Below are positions 30,806 to 40,778 of a stretch of DNA of 41,221 bases, one piece after another. This stretch comes from Chloroflexota bacterium (GTDB taxonomy: Bacteria; Chloroflexota; Dehalococcoidia; Lucifugimonadales; JACPCL1): positions 1-41,221 of the forward strand of contig JACPCL010000008.1 in the NCBI GenBank assembly GCA_016179765.1, read 5' to 3'. How positions within the stretch are numbered: the stretch's first letter is position 1; each line of letters opens with the position of its first letter. The position numbers were made by a program, and so were the translations under genes. The notes beneath the pieces were generated by a model, which was given only the letters and a program-made list of their open reading frames with translations, made no database searches and had not been told where the DNA came from.

Positions 30806-31795
30806 ATGGCGACCTATCTGGTTACCGGGGCAGCGGGAATGATCGGCTCCAAGGTCGCCGAGCTGCTGTTGAGACGGGGGGACGAAGTGGTTGGCGTGGA
30901 CGACCTGTGCGCCTCCTATGACGTGCGCCTGAAGGGGTGGCGGCTGGAGCAGCTTAAGGGCCTTCGGGGCTTCACCTTCCATCAGATAGATGTCTCAGAG
31001 CTGGCTTCCCTAGAAGCCCTCTTCGCAGACCGGCGCTCCGCCGGGCATGGCTCCTTCTCGGCGGTGATCAACCTGGCCGCCAGGGCCGGCGTGCGGGATA
31101 GCCTGGTTGACCCCTGGGCCTTCTTCCGCTCCAACGTCACGGGCACTCTGAACCTGCTGGAGCTATGCCGCCGCTTTGAGGTGGGCAAGTTCATCCTCGC
31201 CTCCACCTCCAGCCTGTATGGCGCCCACAACCCCCAGCCCTTCCGGGAGGACGCCAACACCGACGTGCTTCTCTCCCCCTACGCCGCCTCTAAAAAGGCA
31301 GCGGAGGCGCTGTGCTCCACCTACCACCACCTGTACGGCATTGACGTCACCGTGCCACGCTACTTCACCGTCTACGGCCCTGCCGGTCGGCCGGATATGG
31401 CCCCCTTTCGCTTTATCAAGTGGATCCATGACGGCGAGGCGCTTACTCTGTACGGCGATGGCTCCCAGCAGCGGGACTTTACCTTTGTGGAGGACATCGC
31501 TCGTGGCACCCTGGCCGCTCTGAAGCCGGTTGGCTATGAGGTGGTGAACCTGGGCACCGAACGCACCACGAAGCTGCTTGACCTGATTCATCTTATTGAG
31601 ACCCAGGTGGAGCGCAAGGCCATCATCAACCGCCAGCCTCGCCATCCGGCGGACATGCTGGTCACCTGGGCGGACACGGGCAAGGCCAAGGCCCTCCTGG
31701 GATGGGAGGCCATCACCCTCGTGGAAGAGGGCATCCGCCTGACGGTGGACTGGTACAGGAAGAATCACTCCTGGGCAAAGGAGATTGCTCTCTAA
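30806..31795 (+). CDS. NAD-dependent sugar epimerase (UDP-glucuronate 4-epimerase-like)
   Basis: A 329-residue extended short-chain dehydrogenase/reductase. Rossmann loop GAAGMIGS (8-15), the STSSLYG active-site segment and Tyr159-Lys163 in YAASKKA. The stretch VPRYFTVYGPAGRPDMAPFR with GDGSQQRDFTFVEDI is the signature of the UDP-glucuronate 4-epimerase branch. It inverts C4 of a nucleotide sugar for surface glycans. It is the first gene after the ops-like site. Confidence 0.9.
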   Translation: MATYLVTGAAGMIGSKVAELLLRRGDEVVGVDDLCASYDVRLKGWRLEQLKGLRGFTFHQIDVSELASLEALFADRRSAGHGSFSAVINLAARAGVRDSLVDPWAFFRSNVTGTLNLLELCRRFEVGKFILASTSSLYGAHNPQPFREDANTDVLLSPYAASKKAAEALCSTYHHLYGIDVTVPRYFTVYGPAGRPDMAPFRFIKWIHDGEALTLYGDGSQQRDFTFVEDIARGTLAALKPVGYEVVNLGTERTTKLLDLIHLIETQVERKAIINRQPRHPADMLVTWADTGKAKALLGWEAITLVEEGIRLTVDWYRKNHSWAKEIAL

Positions 31796-31855
31796 GAACG
31801 TGCATCTCCAGAGGAGTCTGGAGATAGCCCAGACGCAGGAGCAATGGTCTAACGA

Positions 31856-32779
31856 ATGAGAATAGAAGGAAACACCTTTGTTGTGACCGGCGGTTGCGGG
31901 TTCATCGGCTCCCATCTGGTGAGGGAGCTAGTGCGGCGCGACGCCAGCCAGGTCCGGGTGCTGGACAAGGAACTGCGGGAGTCCGCATTGGGGAGCGGTG
32001 CGACCCGGGGGCGAGTGAAGCTGTTCAGAGTAGATGTCACCAAGCCCCAGGAGCTTCTTGAGCCGATGAAGGGCGCCGACGGCCTCTTTCACATGGCGGT
32101 GCTTCCCCTAGGGCCTTCTAACCAGGCTCTGCGGTTGGCCCTGGACATCAACGTGGTGGGCGCCTTCAACGTGTACGACGCCGCCCAGCAGGGAGGCGTC
32201 AAGAAGGTGGTCTACTCCTCCGCCTCCTCAGTCTATGGGGACACCGAAGCTACCATGGACGAGTCCCACCCCTTCAACGCCGTCAATATGTACGGGGCCA
32301 CCAAGCTCACGGGCGAGTTGCTTTTGCGGGCCTTCAGCACCCACAAAGGGCTAGAGTACGTAGTGCTGCGGTATATGAACGTGTACGGCCCGGGGCAGAC
32401 GGGCGGCCTGGTCAACGCCGTCATCAACCGCCTCCGCCAGAACCAGCCGCCCCTGGTCTTTGGCGACGGCACCCAGTCCTTTGACTTCGTCCACGTATAC
32501 GACATTGTCCAAGCCAACGTCGTCGCCATGGCCTCTGGGGTGAGCGGCGACGCCTTCAACGTCGGCGGGGAAGAGGAGTACACCGTGCTCCAGGTCATCG
32601 ACCTGGTGCAGGAGCTTATGGGCAAGCGCGTGCAGCCGGAGTTCCGCCCGGCCCCTTCTGGCGACGTGCAGCGGCGGGTGGGCAGCAGCGAGAAGGCCAG
32701 GAGGTTGCTCGGCTATCAGCCCAGCATCGCCTTCAAAGAGGGCCTCAGGCAGCTTGTGCAGGACGGCGCGCGGCCATGA
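31856..32779 (+). CDS. NAD-dependent nucleotide-sugar epimerase/dehydratase
   Basis: A 307-residue extended SDR. Rossmann loop TGGCGFIGS, SSASSVYGD and Tyr146-Lys150 in MYGATK are intact, so it should be active. The later segment RYMNVYGPGQTGG and GDGTQSFDFVHVYDI match sugar epimerases of the GalE/WbpP type. Its stop overlaps the next start as ATGA (32776-32779). The gene is 60 bases after the previous epimerase. Sugar unknown. Confidence 0.88.
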   Translation: MRIEGNTFVVTGGCGFIGSHLVRELVRRDASQVRVLDKELRESALGSGATRGRVKLFRVDVTKPQELLEPMKGADGLFHMAVLPLGPSNQALRLALDINVVGAFNVYDAAQQGGVKKVVYSSASSVYGDTEATMDESHPFNAVNMYGATKLTGELLLRAFSTHKGLEYVVLRYMNVYGPGQTGGLVNAVINRLRQNQPPLVFGDGTQSFDFVHVYDIVQANVVAMASGVSGDAFNVGGEEEYTVLQVIDLVQELMGKRVQPEFRPAPSGDVQRRVGSSEKARRLLGYQPSIAFKEGLRQLVQDGARP

Positions 32780-33645
32780 GGATCGTCGTAACAGGGGCCA
32801 CCGGCTTCATCGGCAGCTATCTCGTCCCTTATCTGGCGAAGAGGCACGATGTCTTCTGCCTGGCCCGCGACCCATCCCGGCTGCCCCAGCACCCCAACGT
32901 TACCCCTGTTCGCGGCGACCTGTGCACGCCCGAAGCCCTGGCGGGTCTCCCCCAAGAGGCCGACGCCGTGGTGCATCTGGCCCAGGCCAATGCGCCTTTC
33001 CCAGAGGGGGCCAACGAGCTTTTTGAGGTCAATGCCCTGAGCACTCAACACCTGGCCAATTACGCCCGCAAGGTGGGAGTGGCCCACTTTGTCTACGCCT
33101 CCTCCGGCAGCGTCTACGCCCCCACAGCGGAATCCTTGACGGAGGAGAGCCTGGTGAGGCCCCAGGGCCTGTATCCTCTGACGAAACAGGTATCGGAAGC
33201 CATCCTGGCCTGCTATCAGCCCTACTTCAGCACCTGCATCCTGCGCCTTTTTGCCCCGTACGGGCCACGGCAGACGGGCCGTATGATCCCTGGCGTCATT
33301 GGCCGCGTGCGTGCCGGCCAGGTAGTCACGCTGACCAACGGCGGCCAGCCCAGGATAAACCCTGTGTATATAAACGACGTGCTGCGACTTGTCCCCCAGG
33401 CCCTGGCTCTGAACGGCCATTACCTCCTCAACGTCGCCGGGCCTGAAGTGGTCTCTATTGAGGATATCGCCACCATTGCGGGTAGGGCCATGAACGCAGA
33501 GGCGAAGTTTGAGCAGAGGACAGACGTTACCAGAGTCAACCTCATCGCAGACACCACTCGGATGCGAACGACCTTCCATCTCCCCAACATGGTGACGGCG
33601 CAGGTGGGCATCCGCCTAACCACCGAGGCGATGGTTAGGGGCTAG
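32776..33645 (+). CDS. NAD-dependent epimerase/dehydratase family protein
   Basis: A 289-residue SDR, translationally coupled to the gene before it. Rossmann loop TGATGFIGSYL, SSGSVYAPT and Tyr133-Lys137 in YPLTKQ are present. It is shorter than the two preceding epimerases and its C-terminal substrate lobe is more diverged. It may act as a reductase or epimerase in a final step of nucleotide-sugar synthesis. The next gene begins 9 bases after the stop. Confidence 0.87.
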   Translation: MRIVVTGATGFIGSYLVPYLAKRHDVFCLARDPSRLPQHPNVTPVRGDLCTPEALAGLPQEADAVVHLAQANAPFPEGANELFEVNALSTQHLANYARKVGVAHFVYASSGSVYAPTAESLTEESLVRPQGLYPLTKQVSEAILACYQPYFSTCILRLFAPYGPRQTGRMIPGVIGRVRAGQVVTLTNGGQPRINPVYINDVLRLVPQALALNGHYLLNVAGPEVVSIEDIATIAGRAMNAEAKFEQRTDVTRVNLIADTTRMRTTFHLPNMVTAQVGIRLTTEAMVRG

Positions 33646-33654
33646 CTCCTATAT

Positions 33655-35535
33655 ATGTGCGGCATCGCGGGGATCTACAACCTCAACGGCCAGCCGGTGG
33701 AGCCTCGTCTCCTGGAGCGCATGACTGACTCCCTGGTCCACCGCGGGCCGGACGGCCAGGGCACGTACTGCGATGGCCCCGTGGGGCTGGGGCACCGCCG
33801 CTTGGCCATTATTGATCTGTCCTCCGCTGGCCACCAGCCCATGAGCAACGCCGCAGGGACCATAGTCATCACGTACAACGGCGAAATCTACAATTACCGC
33901 GAGCTCCGCCAGGAGTTGGAAGCCCTAGGCCACCGTTTCCGCTCCAAGACGGACACGGAGGTTATTATCCTGGCGTACCAGCAGTGGGGCCAGGAGTGCG
34001 TCCACAAGCTCAACGGCATGTTCGCCTTTGCCCTCTGGGATGCCCAGCGGCGCCGCCTCTTCCTGGCCAGGGACCGCTTTGGCGTCAAGCCCCTCTACTA
34101 CCTCCAGACGCCCACCGTTTTCCTCTTCGCCTCCGAGATCAAAGCCCTCTTGGAACATCCACTCGTCAAGGCCAGGGTGTGCTACGAGGCTCTGAACGAA
34201 TACTTTACCTTTCAGAACGTCCTGAGCGACCGGACCCTCTTTGAGGGCGTGCGAATGCTTCCTCACGGCTGTCACCTCACCCTCAGCGCCGGCTCAGAGG
34301 TCACCATCCAGCAAGCCCGGTACTGGGACTACGCCTTTGGCTCCGATGGGCTGAAGATGAGCCAGGAGGAGTGCGCCGAGGAGGTCTATCGTCTGTTTGA
34401 CCAGGCGGTGACCCGCCAACTGGTAGCCGACGTGCCGGTGGGGTCGTACCTTAGCGGCGGCATGGACTCCGGCTCCATCACCGCGGTGGCGTCCCGCCAT
34501 ATTCCGCGCATCCACACCTTTACGGGCGGCTTTGACCTCTCCTCCGCCGCTGGCCTGGAACTGGAGTTTGACGAACGCGCCGCCGCGGAGCAGATGTCAC
34601 ACCTCTTCAAGACGGAGCACTACGAATCGGTCATCCACGCCGGGGACATGGAGCATGTGTTCCCCAAGCTCATCTGGCACCTGGAAGACCTGCGAGTCGG
34701 CCAGTGCTATCCGAACTACTATGCGGCTCGCCTGGCCAGCAAGTTCGTCAAGGTGGTCCTTTCCGGCGGCGGAGGCGACGAGCTCTTCGCCGGCTATCCC
34801 TGGCGCTACTACCAGGCGCTGAAACCCCCTGACGCGAAGGACTACTATCGGTCCTACTATGGCTACTGGCAGCGCCTTGTCCCAGATAAGGAGAAGCCCA
34901 GCTTCTTTAGCGAGGATACCTTTGCCCAGGTACGGCATTGGGATCCTTTTGACGCCTTTATGTCCGTCTACCAGGAGGGCCATCAGCCGCTGGAAACGCC
35001 GAAGGATATCGTCAATGCGTCCCTGTACTTTGAGATCAAGACCTTCCTCCACGGCCTTCTGGTAGTGGAGGACAAGCTGAGCATGGCTCACTCCTTGGAG
35101 ACCCGGGTACCCTTTCTGGACAACGACTTTGTGGACTTTGCCATGCGAGTGCCCGCCGGCTATAAGCTCCTGGGGCTGGCTCATGGGCAAGGAACAGGTC
35201 AACACCCGCACGTCTCCCCTGACCTGGGCCAGCCGCAGCCAACACGGGATGGCAAGGTGGTGCTGCGCAGCGCCATGCAGCGCCTCATTCCGAAAGAGAT
35301 CACGGAGCGGGTCAAGCAAGGGTTCTCCGGGCCAGACGCTACCTGGTTCCGTGGGGAAAGCCTGGGGTACGTCAATGGCCTGCTGCGAGACCCCGAGGCA
35401 CGCATCTACGACCATATCCAGCCTGCGTATGTGGCCGCCGCCCTGGACCAGCACGGCGCGGGGCAGGCGAACCACCGCCTGCTCATCTGGTCGCTGCTGA
35501 GCTTTGAGTGGTGGCTGCGGACGTTCATCACATGA
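33655..35535 (+). CDS. asnB: Glutamine-hydrolysing asparagine synthase-type amidotransferase
   Basis: A 626-residue two-domain protein. Cys2 (MCGIAGIYN) is the N-terminal glutaminase nucleophile. The glutaminase contains GHRRLAIIDLS and TYNGEIYNYRELR. The synthetase P-loop is SGGMDSGS near residue 267. Near the C-terminus LSMAHSLETRVPFLDNDFVD is typical. In polysaccharide loci such proteins often amidate a uronic acid or peptide side group instead of making free asparagine. Given the neighbours, a sugar-carboxylate amidation role is likely. Start is fixed by the need for Cys2. Confidence 0.92.
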   Translation: MCGIAGIYNLNGQPVEPRLLERMTDSLVHRGPDGQGTYCDGPVGLGHRRLAIIDLSSAGHQPMSNAAGTIVITYNGEIYNYRELRQELEALGHRFRSKTDTEVIILAYQQWGQECVHKLNGMFAFALWDAQRRRLFLARDRFGVKPLYYLQTPTVFLFASEIKALLEHPLVKARVCYEALNEYFTFQNVLSDRTLFEGVRMLPHGCHLTLSAGSEVTIQQARYWDYAFGSDGLKMSQEECAEEVYRLFDQAVTRQLVADVPVGSYLSGGMDSGSITAVASRHIPRIHTFTGGFDLSSAAGLELEFDERAAAEQMSHLFKTEHYESVIHAGDMEHVFPKLIWHLEDLRVGQCYPNYYAARLASKFVKVVLSGGGGDELFAGYPWRYYQALKPPDAKDYYRSYYGYWQRLVPDKEKPSFFSEDTFAQVRHWDPFDAFMSVYQEGHQPLETPKDIVNASLYFEIKTFLHGLLVVEDKLSMAHSLETRVPFLDNDFVDFAMRVPAGYKLLGLAHGQGTGQHPHVSPDLGQPQPTRDGKVVLRSAMQRLIPKEITERVKQGFSGPDATWFRGESLGYVNGLLRDPEARIYDHIQPAYVAAALDQHGAGQANHRLLIWSLLSFEWWLRTFIT

Positions 35536-35615
35536 GGCTATTCTGTCTCTGAAAAAGGACAGGAGATAAGCGACTTCTCCAAAGGTTAGCTATCCCCAGA
35601 GAGGTAACCGTTCTA

Positions 35616-36316
35616 GTGACCCCAGCGCCATTGCGGCCCAACGACTTCACCATGGCAGGCTTCAAGGACATCGTGTTGGCTGCCAAGGCGAGTCACGTCA
35701 TTGTCCCGTTTCGGGACGTAGAAAACGTAACCCAGGGCAAACCTTACCTGATTCTGCGGCATGACGTGGACCGCAGCGCACCATAAGAGCCATTGCAGAT
35801 TTGGGGCACGAAGTCGGGCTCCACTATGCCACCAGCGACTACCTGGGGAGAGAAGGAGATGGGCTTGCCTGCTTCAAACAGGACATGGAGATTGTTGGGA
35901 GGATCACCGGCCAACCGGCCCTCAGCGCGTCGGCCCACGATGCGGTGAATGCTGGCCTGCTCAATATCGGACCCCTGGTCAAATTCCACGCCTATGACCC
36001 GCAATTCACCCAGACCATCCCCTACGTCTCAGATAGCAATCAGGCATGGCGACAGTGGCACCCCCTGGACCTCATACAAGAGCATCGCTCCTTCCAAGTG
36101 CTCTTGCATCCCCTGTGGTGGGTACTGGAAGGGCGGGACTGGGAACAGAAGCTACAGACCATAGAGTCACAGGCCAACGCTCGCTACTCGGCGTTCATAG
36201 AGTCGGAGATTGAGCGGCAACGTCGCTCTATCCAGAATCGCGCCCAGTTGGATGGGGCATTTCAGCACCGGCAAGAGGATACACACCCTTCGCAGCGCCG
36301 CTCGGGGCACATATAA
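35616..36316 (+). pseudogene. Polysaccharide deacetylase-like gene with internal deletion
   Basis: The first part (GTG at 35616 to TAA at 35786) encodes PYLILRHDVDRSAP, the HDVD metal motif of polysaccharide deacetylases. The expected following helix-strand section is missing. The sequence continues in another frame (about 35784-36316) with RAIADLGHEVGLHYATSDYL and LLHPLWWVLEG, the later parts of the same family. An internal deletion of roughly 30-40 codons with a frame change explains this. The remaining fragments cannot form a full enzyme. Confidence 0.75.
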
Positions 36317-36318
36317 AT

Positions 36319-37650
36319 ATGAAAAAGAAGATCGCTGCACCGCTTCTCTGGGGCTGGCACCATTGCGCCACCCTCCTCTTTCTAGGACTAATAGTGCCTA
36401 TCCTGTGGGTAACAACCAAAGCTGGCATTCAAAAACGCAGGGTAATCCCCAGGGTGGTGTTCGGCGCGACACCCATCATCACCAGCAAGTATCATTCTCT
36501 TGCTTTACAGCGTGTGGCTGTAGACAGCAAAACGGTGGTCCGCGGCTATCAGTTGGCATTCTCCAGAGATGACTTCAACATCGTCTTCGGCATTGTTGAA
36601 CCCGGCTGGCCCAGGTGGCGGCGCTGGTATACCTTACTGCTGGATGTCTATGTACAGCTTGCGAAGCTCCTCTGGCAGAGAGACGTTTTCTTCTACTACT
36701 TTGATGGATTCTATCTGAGGAATGGGGGATGGTTGTGGCAGCTAGAGCTCCCGGCCCTGAAGCTTCTTGGCAAACGAGTCGTGGTCATGCCCTATGGGCA
36801 AGATATAATCACTGTTTCAAAATCTCCTGACTTACTTTTCAAGCAAGCTTTTGTCCGTGACTATCCAGAATTCTATGGGAAGCCCCAGAACGAGCGCCCA
36901 GTATATAGGCAAGTAGGGCATTTTGGACGTTGGGCGGATTCAATCATTGCCGGCAGTGCCGTGGACCCTTACTTCCTGGGACACATAGACTACCTTATGC
37001 CTTCAAGCTTGTGCATTGACGAGCGTCTTTGGCCTCTCGTGTACGGACCTTCTCGGTCGGTGGGTGAGGCGTTTCGCGTGCTCCATGCACCCAATCACCG
37101 GCATATTAAGGGAACGCCTTCCTTGATAAACGCCGTACAAAGGCTCCGGGATGAGGGATTGAATATTGAACTGGTGCTTCTTGAACGGGTGCCCAACACT
37201 GAAATCCGTCGAGCAATGGCTGACTGCCATGTGGTAGCAGAACAATTCATCATGGGTTGGCACGGCGTGTTTGGCTTGGAAGGGATGGTATCAGGCAAGC
37301 CAGTTCTTTGCTACTTGCGGCCCGAAATGAAGCGCCTCTACACTCTCTACTCGTTTGGTAGCGACTGCCCCATTGTGAACACGCCAATAGAGAAGATCGC
37401 CGACAACTTGCGGTGGCTGTACCACCACCCGGAGATATGCGAGGGGCTTGGCCGCAAAGGGCGAGCCTACGTAGAACGGTATCATTCGTTGGAGGGCATG
37501 GGTGGCTTCCTCAAAGGGGTTATCAGCCAAGTCTGGGCGGGGCAGCCATTTGATGCGGAAGAGTACTGGCGTGGACGGAGAGCAATGGCTGTGCCGGCTG
37601 AAGGCGCCCGGCAACCAGCGGAGCAACAAATCACTGCTATTGATGACTGA
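36319..37650 (+). CDS. Glycosyltransferase (GT-B, GT4-like)
   Basis: A 443-residue protein with a hydrophobic N-terminal segment (about 8-31: WGWHHCATLLFLGLIVPILW) that may anchor it in the membrane. The C-terminal half has the GT-B pattern: FRVLHAPNHRHIKGTPSLIN, then ADCHVVAEQFIMGWHGVFGL followed by EGMVSGKPVLCY with the donor-site Glu. The mid-part FFYYFDGFYLRNGGW is unusual. GC is lower than in the epimerase genes, a sign of separate origin. It overlaps the flippase gene by 8 bases. Acceptor and donor are unknown. Confidence 0.83.
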   Translation: MKKKIAAPLLWGWHHCATLLFLGLIVPILWVTTKAGIQKRRVIPRVVFGATPIITSKYHSLALQRVAVDSKTVVRGYQLAFSRDDFNIVFGIVEPGWPRWRRWYTLLLDVYVQLAKLLWQRDVFFYYFDGFYLRNGGWLWQLELPALKLLGKRVVVMPYGQDIITVSKSPDLLFKQAFVRDYPEFYGKPQNERPVYRQVGHFGRWADSIIAGSAVDPYFLGHIDYLMPSSLCIDERLWPLVYGPSRSVGEAFRVLHAPNHRHIKGTPSLINAVQRLRDEGLNIELVLLERVPNTEIRRAMADCHVVAEQFIMGWHGVFGLEGMVSGKPVLCYLRPEMKRLYTLYSFGSDCPIVNTPIEKIADNLRWLYHHPEICEGLGRKGRAYVERYHSLEGMGGFLKGVISQVWAGQPFDAEEYWRGRRAMAVPAEGARQPAEQQITAIDD

Positions 37651-39175
37651 GACCGAAAGAACAGGGATGTCAGCCACCAAGCCACGGCTCGCTCTTCTAG
37701 CCAAGGATACTCTTGTCTACGGGGCAGGGACCATCCTGCTGCGGGCAACCGCCCTGGTGACGATGCCCGTGTTTACCCGGGTGTTCACGCCGGAAGACTA
37801 CGGCGTGTGGTCGGTGGTGACCACTACCGCAGGATTCCTGGGCGTGCTCCTCCTCCTGGGTGGCGATAACGCCTACGTCCGTTTCTTCTTCGAGGCCAAG
37901 ACGTTGCGAGAGCGCCAGCTTCTCACCTCCACGTGGTTTGCCTTCCTGTTTGCCTGGAGCTGGACGGTGGTCATCTTGGGCATTGTTGCAGCAGACCCCA
38001 TCTCTCAACTGGTCACCGGTACCTCCGAGCATGGATTTCTGATGGTGTTGGCATTGCTCACGGCGCCTCTCACCATGATCAATGCCATGTGTGGGCAGGT
38101 GCTGCGCAACCAGTTTCGCGCCGCCTTGTTCTCGGTTCTGACGTTGCTGACCGTACTTCTAACGGTAGCCTTCAGCCTTTTTGCGGTGGTGGTCTTGAAG
38201 CTGGGGGTGGCTGGCGCCATCGGGGGGACCTTGGCGGCTGCGCTTGTGCTGCTGCCCCTCCGTCTGTGGACGGCTCGGTCAATGGTACGCCCCGTGTTTT
38301 CCGCCAGATTGCTACCTTCGCTCCTGGGCTTCGGCGTTCCTTTCGTACCTGCGGGCATTGCCTACGGAATATTCACCACCTCCGACAGGATTATGCTCAG
38401 TCGCCTTTCAAACCTTGAGCAGGTGGGGCTTTATTCCGTCGCCGCTTCGCTGGTGGGGGTCATGGTGCTGGCCCGCTCGGCGCTGGGACAGGCGTGGAGT
38501 CCGCACGCCATCATGGCATATGAGGAGCAGCGGGATGCTGCGCCGGCTTTCCTCGGCCAGGCCAGCACATATATCTTGGTGGGGTTTTCTCTGTTAGCTG
38601 TCGCCATCTCTGCTTTTGCCCGCGAGGTGCTGGTGGTTCTGGCCACGCCTCCGTTCTACGCCGCTGCACTGGTGGCCGGTCCCCTGGCGCTGGGGAGTCT
38701 CGCTTCCGGGTCAACCCAGATAACGGCACTGGGGCTGGGGCTGGCCAAGCGAACCTACTTCATGATCATCTACGCCTGGCTCGCCGCCGGACTGAACGTG
38801 GGGCTGAACTTCCTGTTCATTCCGCGATGGGGCATGATGGCCGCCGCCTGGACTACTTTGGCCTCATACCTGTTCCTGACCCTGGCATATGGGGCCACAT
38901 CCCAGCGGCTGTTTCCTGTAGCCTATGAAAAACGCAAGGTGCTCGCCCTCATAGCGCTCACGGTGCCTTTCTGCCTGGCCCCACGGCTGCTACCGGAGCT
39001 GCCGCTGATTGCCTCCATACCCCTCAAGGCGGGATATGGCCTGGCATACGTGGCGTCGCTGTTCGCTCTGGGGATCATCGGAAAACGGGAAATCGTGGCG
39101 GCACGCGCTTTCCTGTCGGCGATCAAGCTGAGACGGTCCACCGCTCCGGCAGCGGATAGCGTGTCATTGTCATAA
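37643..39175 (+). CDS. Oligosaccharide flippase (Wzx/polysaccharide biosynthesis family)
   Basis: A 510-residue inner-membrane protein of the MOP exporter superfamily with about 14 predicted helices. The start KDTLVYGAGTILLRATALVT followed by MPVFTRVFTPEDYGVWS is the classic opening of Wzx-type flippases. It would move lipid-linked repeat units across the membrane. The ATG at 37643 overlaps the glycosyltransferase stop; an ATG at 37670 is an alternative and the longer frame to 37502 is rejected. No separate polymerase (Wzy) gene is recognised in the window. Confidence 0.9.
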   Translation: MTETERTGMSATKPRLALLAKDTLVYGAGTILLRATALVTMPVFTRVFTPEDYGVWSVVTTTAGFLGVLLLLGGDNAYVRFFFEAKTLRERQLLTSTWFAFLFAWSWTVVILGIVAADPISQLVTGTSEHGFLMVLALLTAPLTMINAMCGQVLRNQFRAALFSVLTLLTVLLTVAFSLFAVVVLKLGVAGAIGGTLAAALVLLPLRLWTARSMVRPVFSARLLPSLLGFGVPFVPAGIAYGIFTTSDRIMLSRLSNLEQVGLYSVAASLVGVMVLARSALGQAWSPHAIMAYEEQRDAAPAFLGQASTYILVGFSLLAVAISAFAREVLVVLATPPFYAAALVAGPLALGSLASGSTQITALGLGLAKRTYFMIIYAWLAAGLNVGLNFLFIPRWGMMAAAWTTLASYLFLTLAYGATSQRLFPVAYEKRKVLALIALTVPFCLAPRLLPELPLIASIPLKAGYGLAYVASLFALGIIGKREIVAARAFLSAIKLRRSTAPAADSVSLS

Positions 39176-39191
39176 GGAGTGTAGAAGGACG

Positions 39192-40022
39192 GTGTGGAAG
39201 TTTTTGCGGCCACTGCTGGAGCGCCAGACCCGGGCAAGCTTTGAGTACCAGTGGAAGAATCTTCCGGTGGGTAGAGGGCTCCTCAGCGATCAGCGCTTCA
39301 GGGATCGGGTGAAGGGCATCATCCCTTCCCAGGAGCTATGCGTGGATCCGGGCTGGCTTAAGGGCCGCGACGTGATTGACGTGGGCTGTGGCAACGGCCG
39401 GTGGACCTATGGGTTCCTGGAGCTCGGGGCCCGCGTGACGGCCTTTGACCAGAGCCCCTCTGCCATAGAGAGCATACGCGCCAGCTCCTTCGACCAGCAT
39501 CCCAACCTGCGCCTGGCGGTAGGCAATATCTACACGCCGCCGCCAGAGGTGCTGGACCGCAGGTACGACCTGGTGTGGTGCTGGGGCGTGGCGCACCACG
39601 TGGCGGACACCGCACGGGCCATCCGGGTGCTGGCGACTCAGCTTATGAAAGAGGACGGGCTCCTCTATCTGTATATATACTCGCGCCAGAGCTATACCAG
39701 AAAGCGCCGGCTAGAGCTACAGCTTCAGCGCTACCTGCTGGCTCCCCTACCCTTCAAGGCAAAGGAGTGGGTGCTCCACAAGCGGTATAGAGGCCGAGGG
39801 GTCCACGGCGCCTTTGACCGGCTTTCCCCCACCATCAACACGCTCTACACCTATGAAGACATAGAAGACATGTGCAAAGAGGCTGGCCTCCAGCACGTAG
39901 AGCGCACGATAGACCACACAGAGCTCTTTCTTCGCGCGTACAGGGACAATTGTAGCGCGAGGGCATTCTTTACGCCAAAGCCCACACCACCTTACTGGTT
40001 CCAGCAAATGCCGTTAGAGTAG
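39192..40022 (+). CDS. Class I SAM-dependent methyltransferase
   Basis: A 276-residue protein from a GTG with AAGGA upstream. Motif I is VIDVGCGNGRWTYGF (about 60-75), then AFDQSPSAIES as the acidic post-I loop and YDLVWCWGVAHHVADTARAI as the motif IV region. It likely methylates a glycan or nucleotide-sugar group. The C-terminal half is Arg/Tyr-rich (YTRKRRLELQLQRYLLAPLP). It is in the middle of the surface operon. Confidence 0.87.
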   Translation: MWKFLRPLLERQTRASFEYQWKNLPVGRGLLSDQRFRDRVKGIIPSQELCVDPGWLKGRDVIDVGCGNGRWTYGFLELGARVTAFDQSPSAIESIRASSFDQHPNLRLAVGNIYTPPPEVLDRRYDLVWCWGVAHHVADTARAIRVLATQLMKEDGLLYLYIYSRQSYTRKRRLELQLQRYLLAPLPFKAKEWVLHKRYRGRGVHGAFDRLSPTINTLYTYEDIEDMCKEAGLQHVERTIDHTELFLRAYRDNCSARAFFTPKPTPPYWFQQMPLE

Positions 40023-40052
40023 ACACGTTTCGTTGCTGCCCCAGGATCGTCA

Positions 40053-40778
40053 ATGCTGCTAGCCCTTCACCAGCCTAACTATCTCCCCTACTTCGGCAAC
40101 TTCCACAAGATGGCCCACGTGGATGTGTTCGTGTTCTTCGATAATGTGCCTATCGGAGGTGGGCAGTCGTGGGTGTCCAGGAACCGTATCAACCTGGAGG
40201 GACGCGAAGTATGGCTGACGGTCCCAATCTTCAAAAAAGGTCGGTTTGGTCAGCTCATCAATGACGTGGAGATCAAATGGAACACTCCCTGGGTGCGGAA
40301 GCATCTGGGAACCATTCAACTCGCCTACCGCAGGTCGCCATATTTGGAGGAGGTTCTGGCGGTACTCCAGCGCGCGTTTGACCTTCGGCCCTCTCATCTT
40401 GCTGACCTCAATATCACCCTAAGTAGGACACTAGCTGACATGTTGGGAATACGGTGCCAGTTCGCCCGCGCCTCAGAACGGGTGGAAGTGGACAGCAGAG
40501 GTACACTCATGATCAGAGAAGTGTGCCAGGCGTTTGGCTGCACCACCTACTTTGCGGGGGGAGCCAATCCCAACTTTCATCAGGAAGAAGTGGAGAAAGC
40601 TGGCATACGGGTGCAGTTCCAGCATTTTGAGCATCCAGTGTACGACTCCCTGAGTGGCAGGTTCATGCCCAACCTGTCCATCCTGGACGCCATACTCTCC
40701 GTTGGCCTGGAGCAAGTCAGCAAGTGGCTATCCATGCCGCAAGGTTCCGTACCCGTGGCTCCGGTGGAGAAGGTCTAG
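40053..40778 (+). CDS. WbqC-like family protein
   Basis: A 241-residue protein starting LALHQPNYLPYFGNFHKMAH followed by VDVFVFFDNVPIG, the opening of the WbqC family found in O-antigen and related loci. Then come SWVSRNRINLEGREVWLTVP and a later FAGGANPNFHQEEVEKAGI. Members are thought to modify or acylate amino sugars, but their reaction is not firmly established. Its stop overlaps the next gene's GTG by one base. Confidence 0.88.
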   Translation: MLLALHQPNYLPYFGNFHKMAHVDVFVFFDNVPIGGGQSWVSRNRINLEGREVWLTVPIFKKGRFGQLINDVEIKWNTPWVRKHLGTIQLAYRRSPYLEEVLAVLQRAFDLRPSHLADLNITLSRTLADMLGIRCQFARASERVEVDSRGTLMIREVCQAFGCTTYFAGGANPNFHQEEVEKAGIRVQFQHFEHPVYDSLSGRFMPNLSILDAILSVGLEQVSKWLSMPQGSVPVAPVEKV

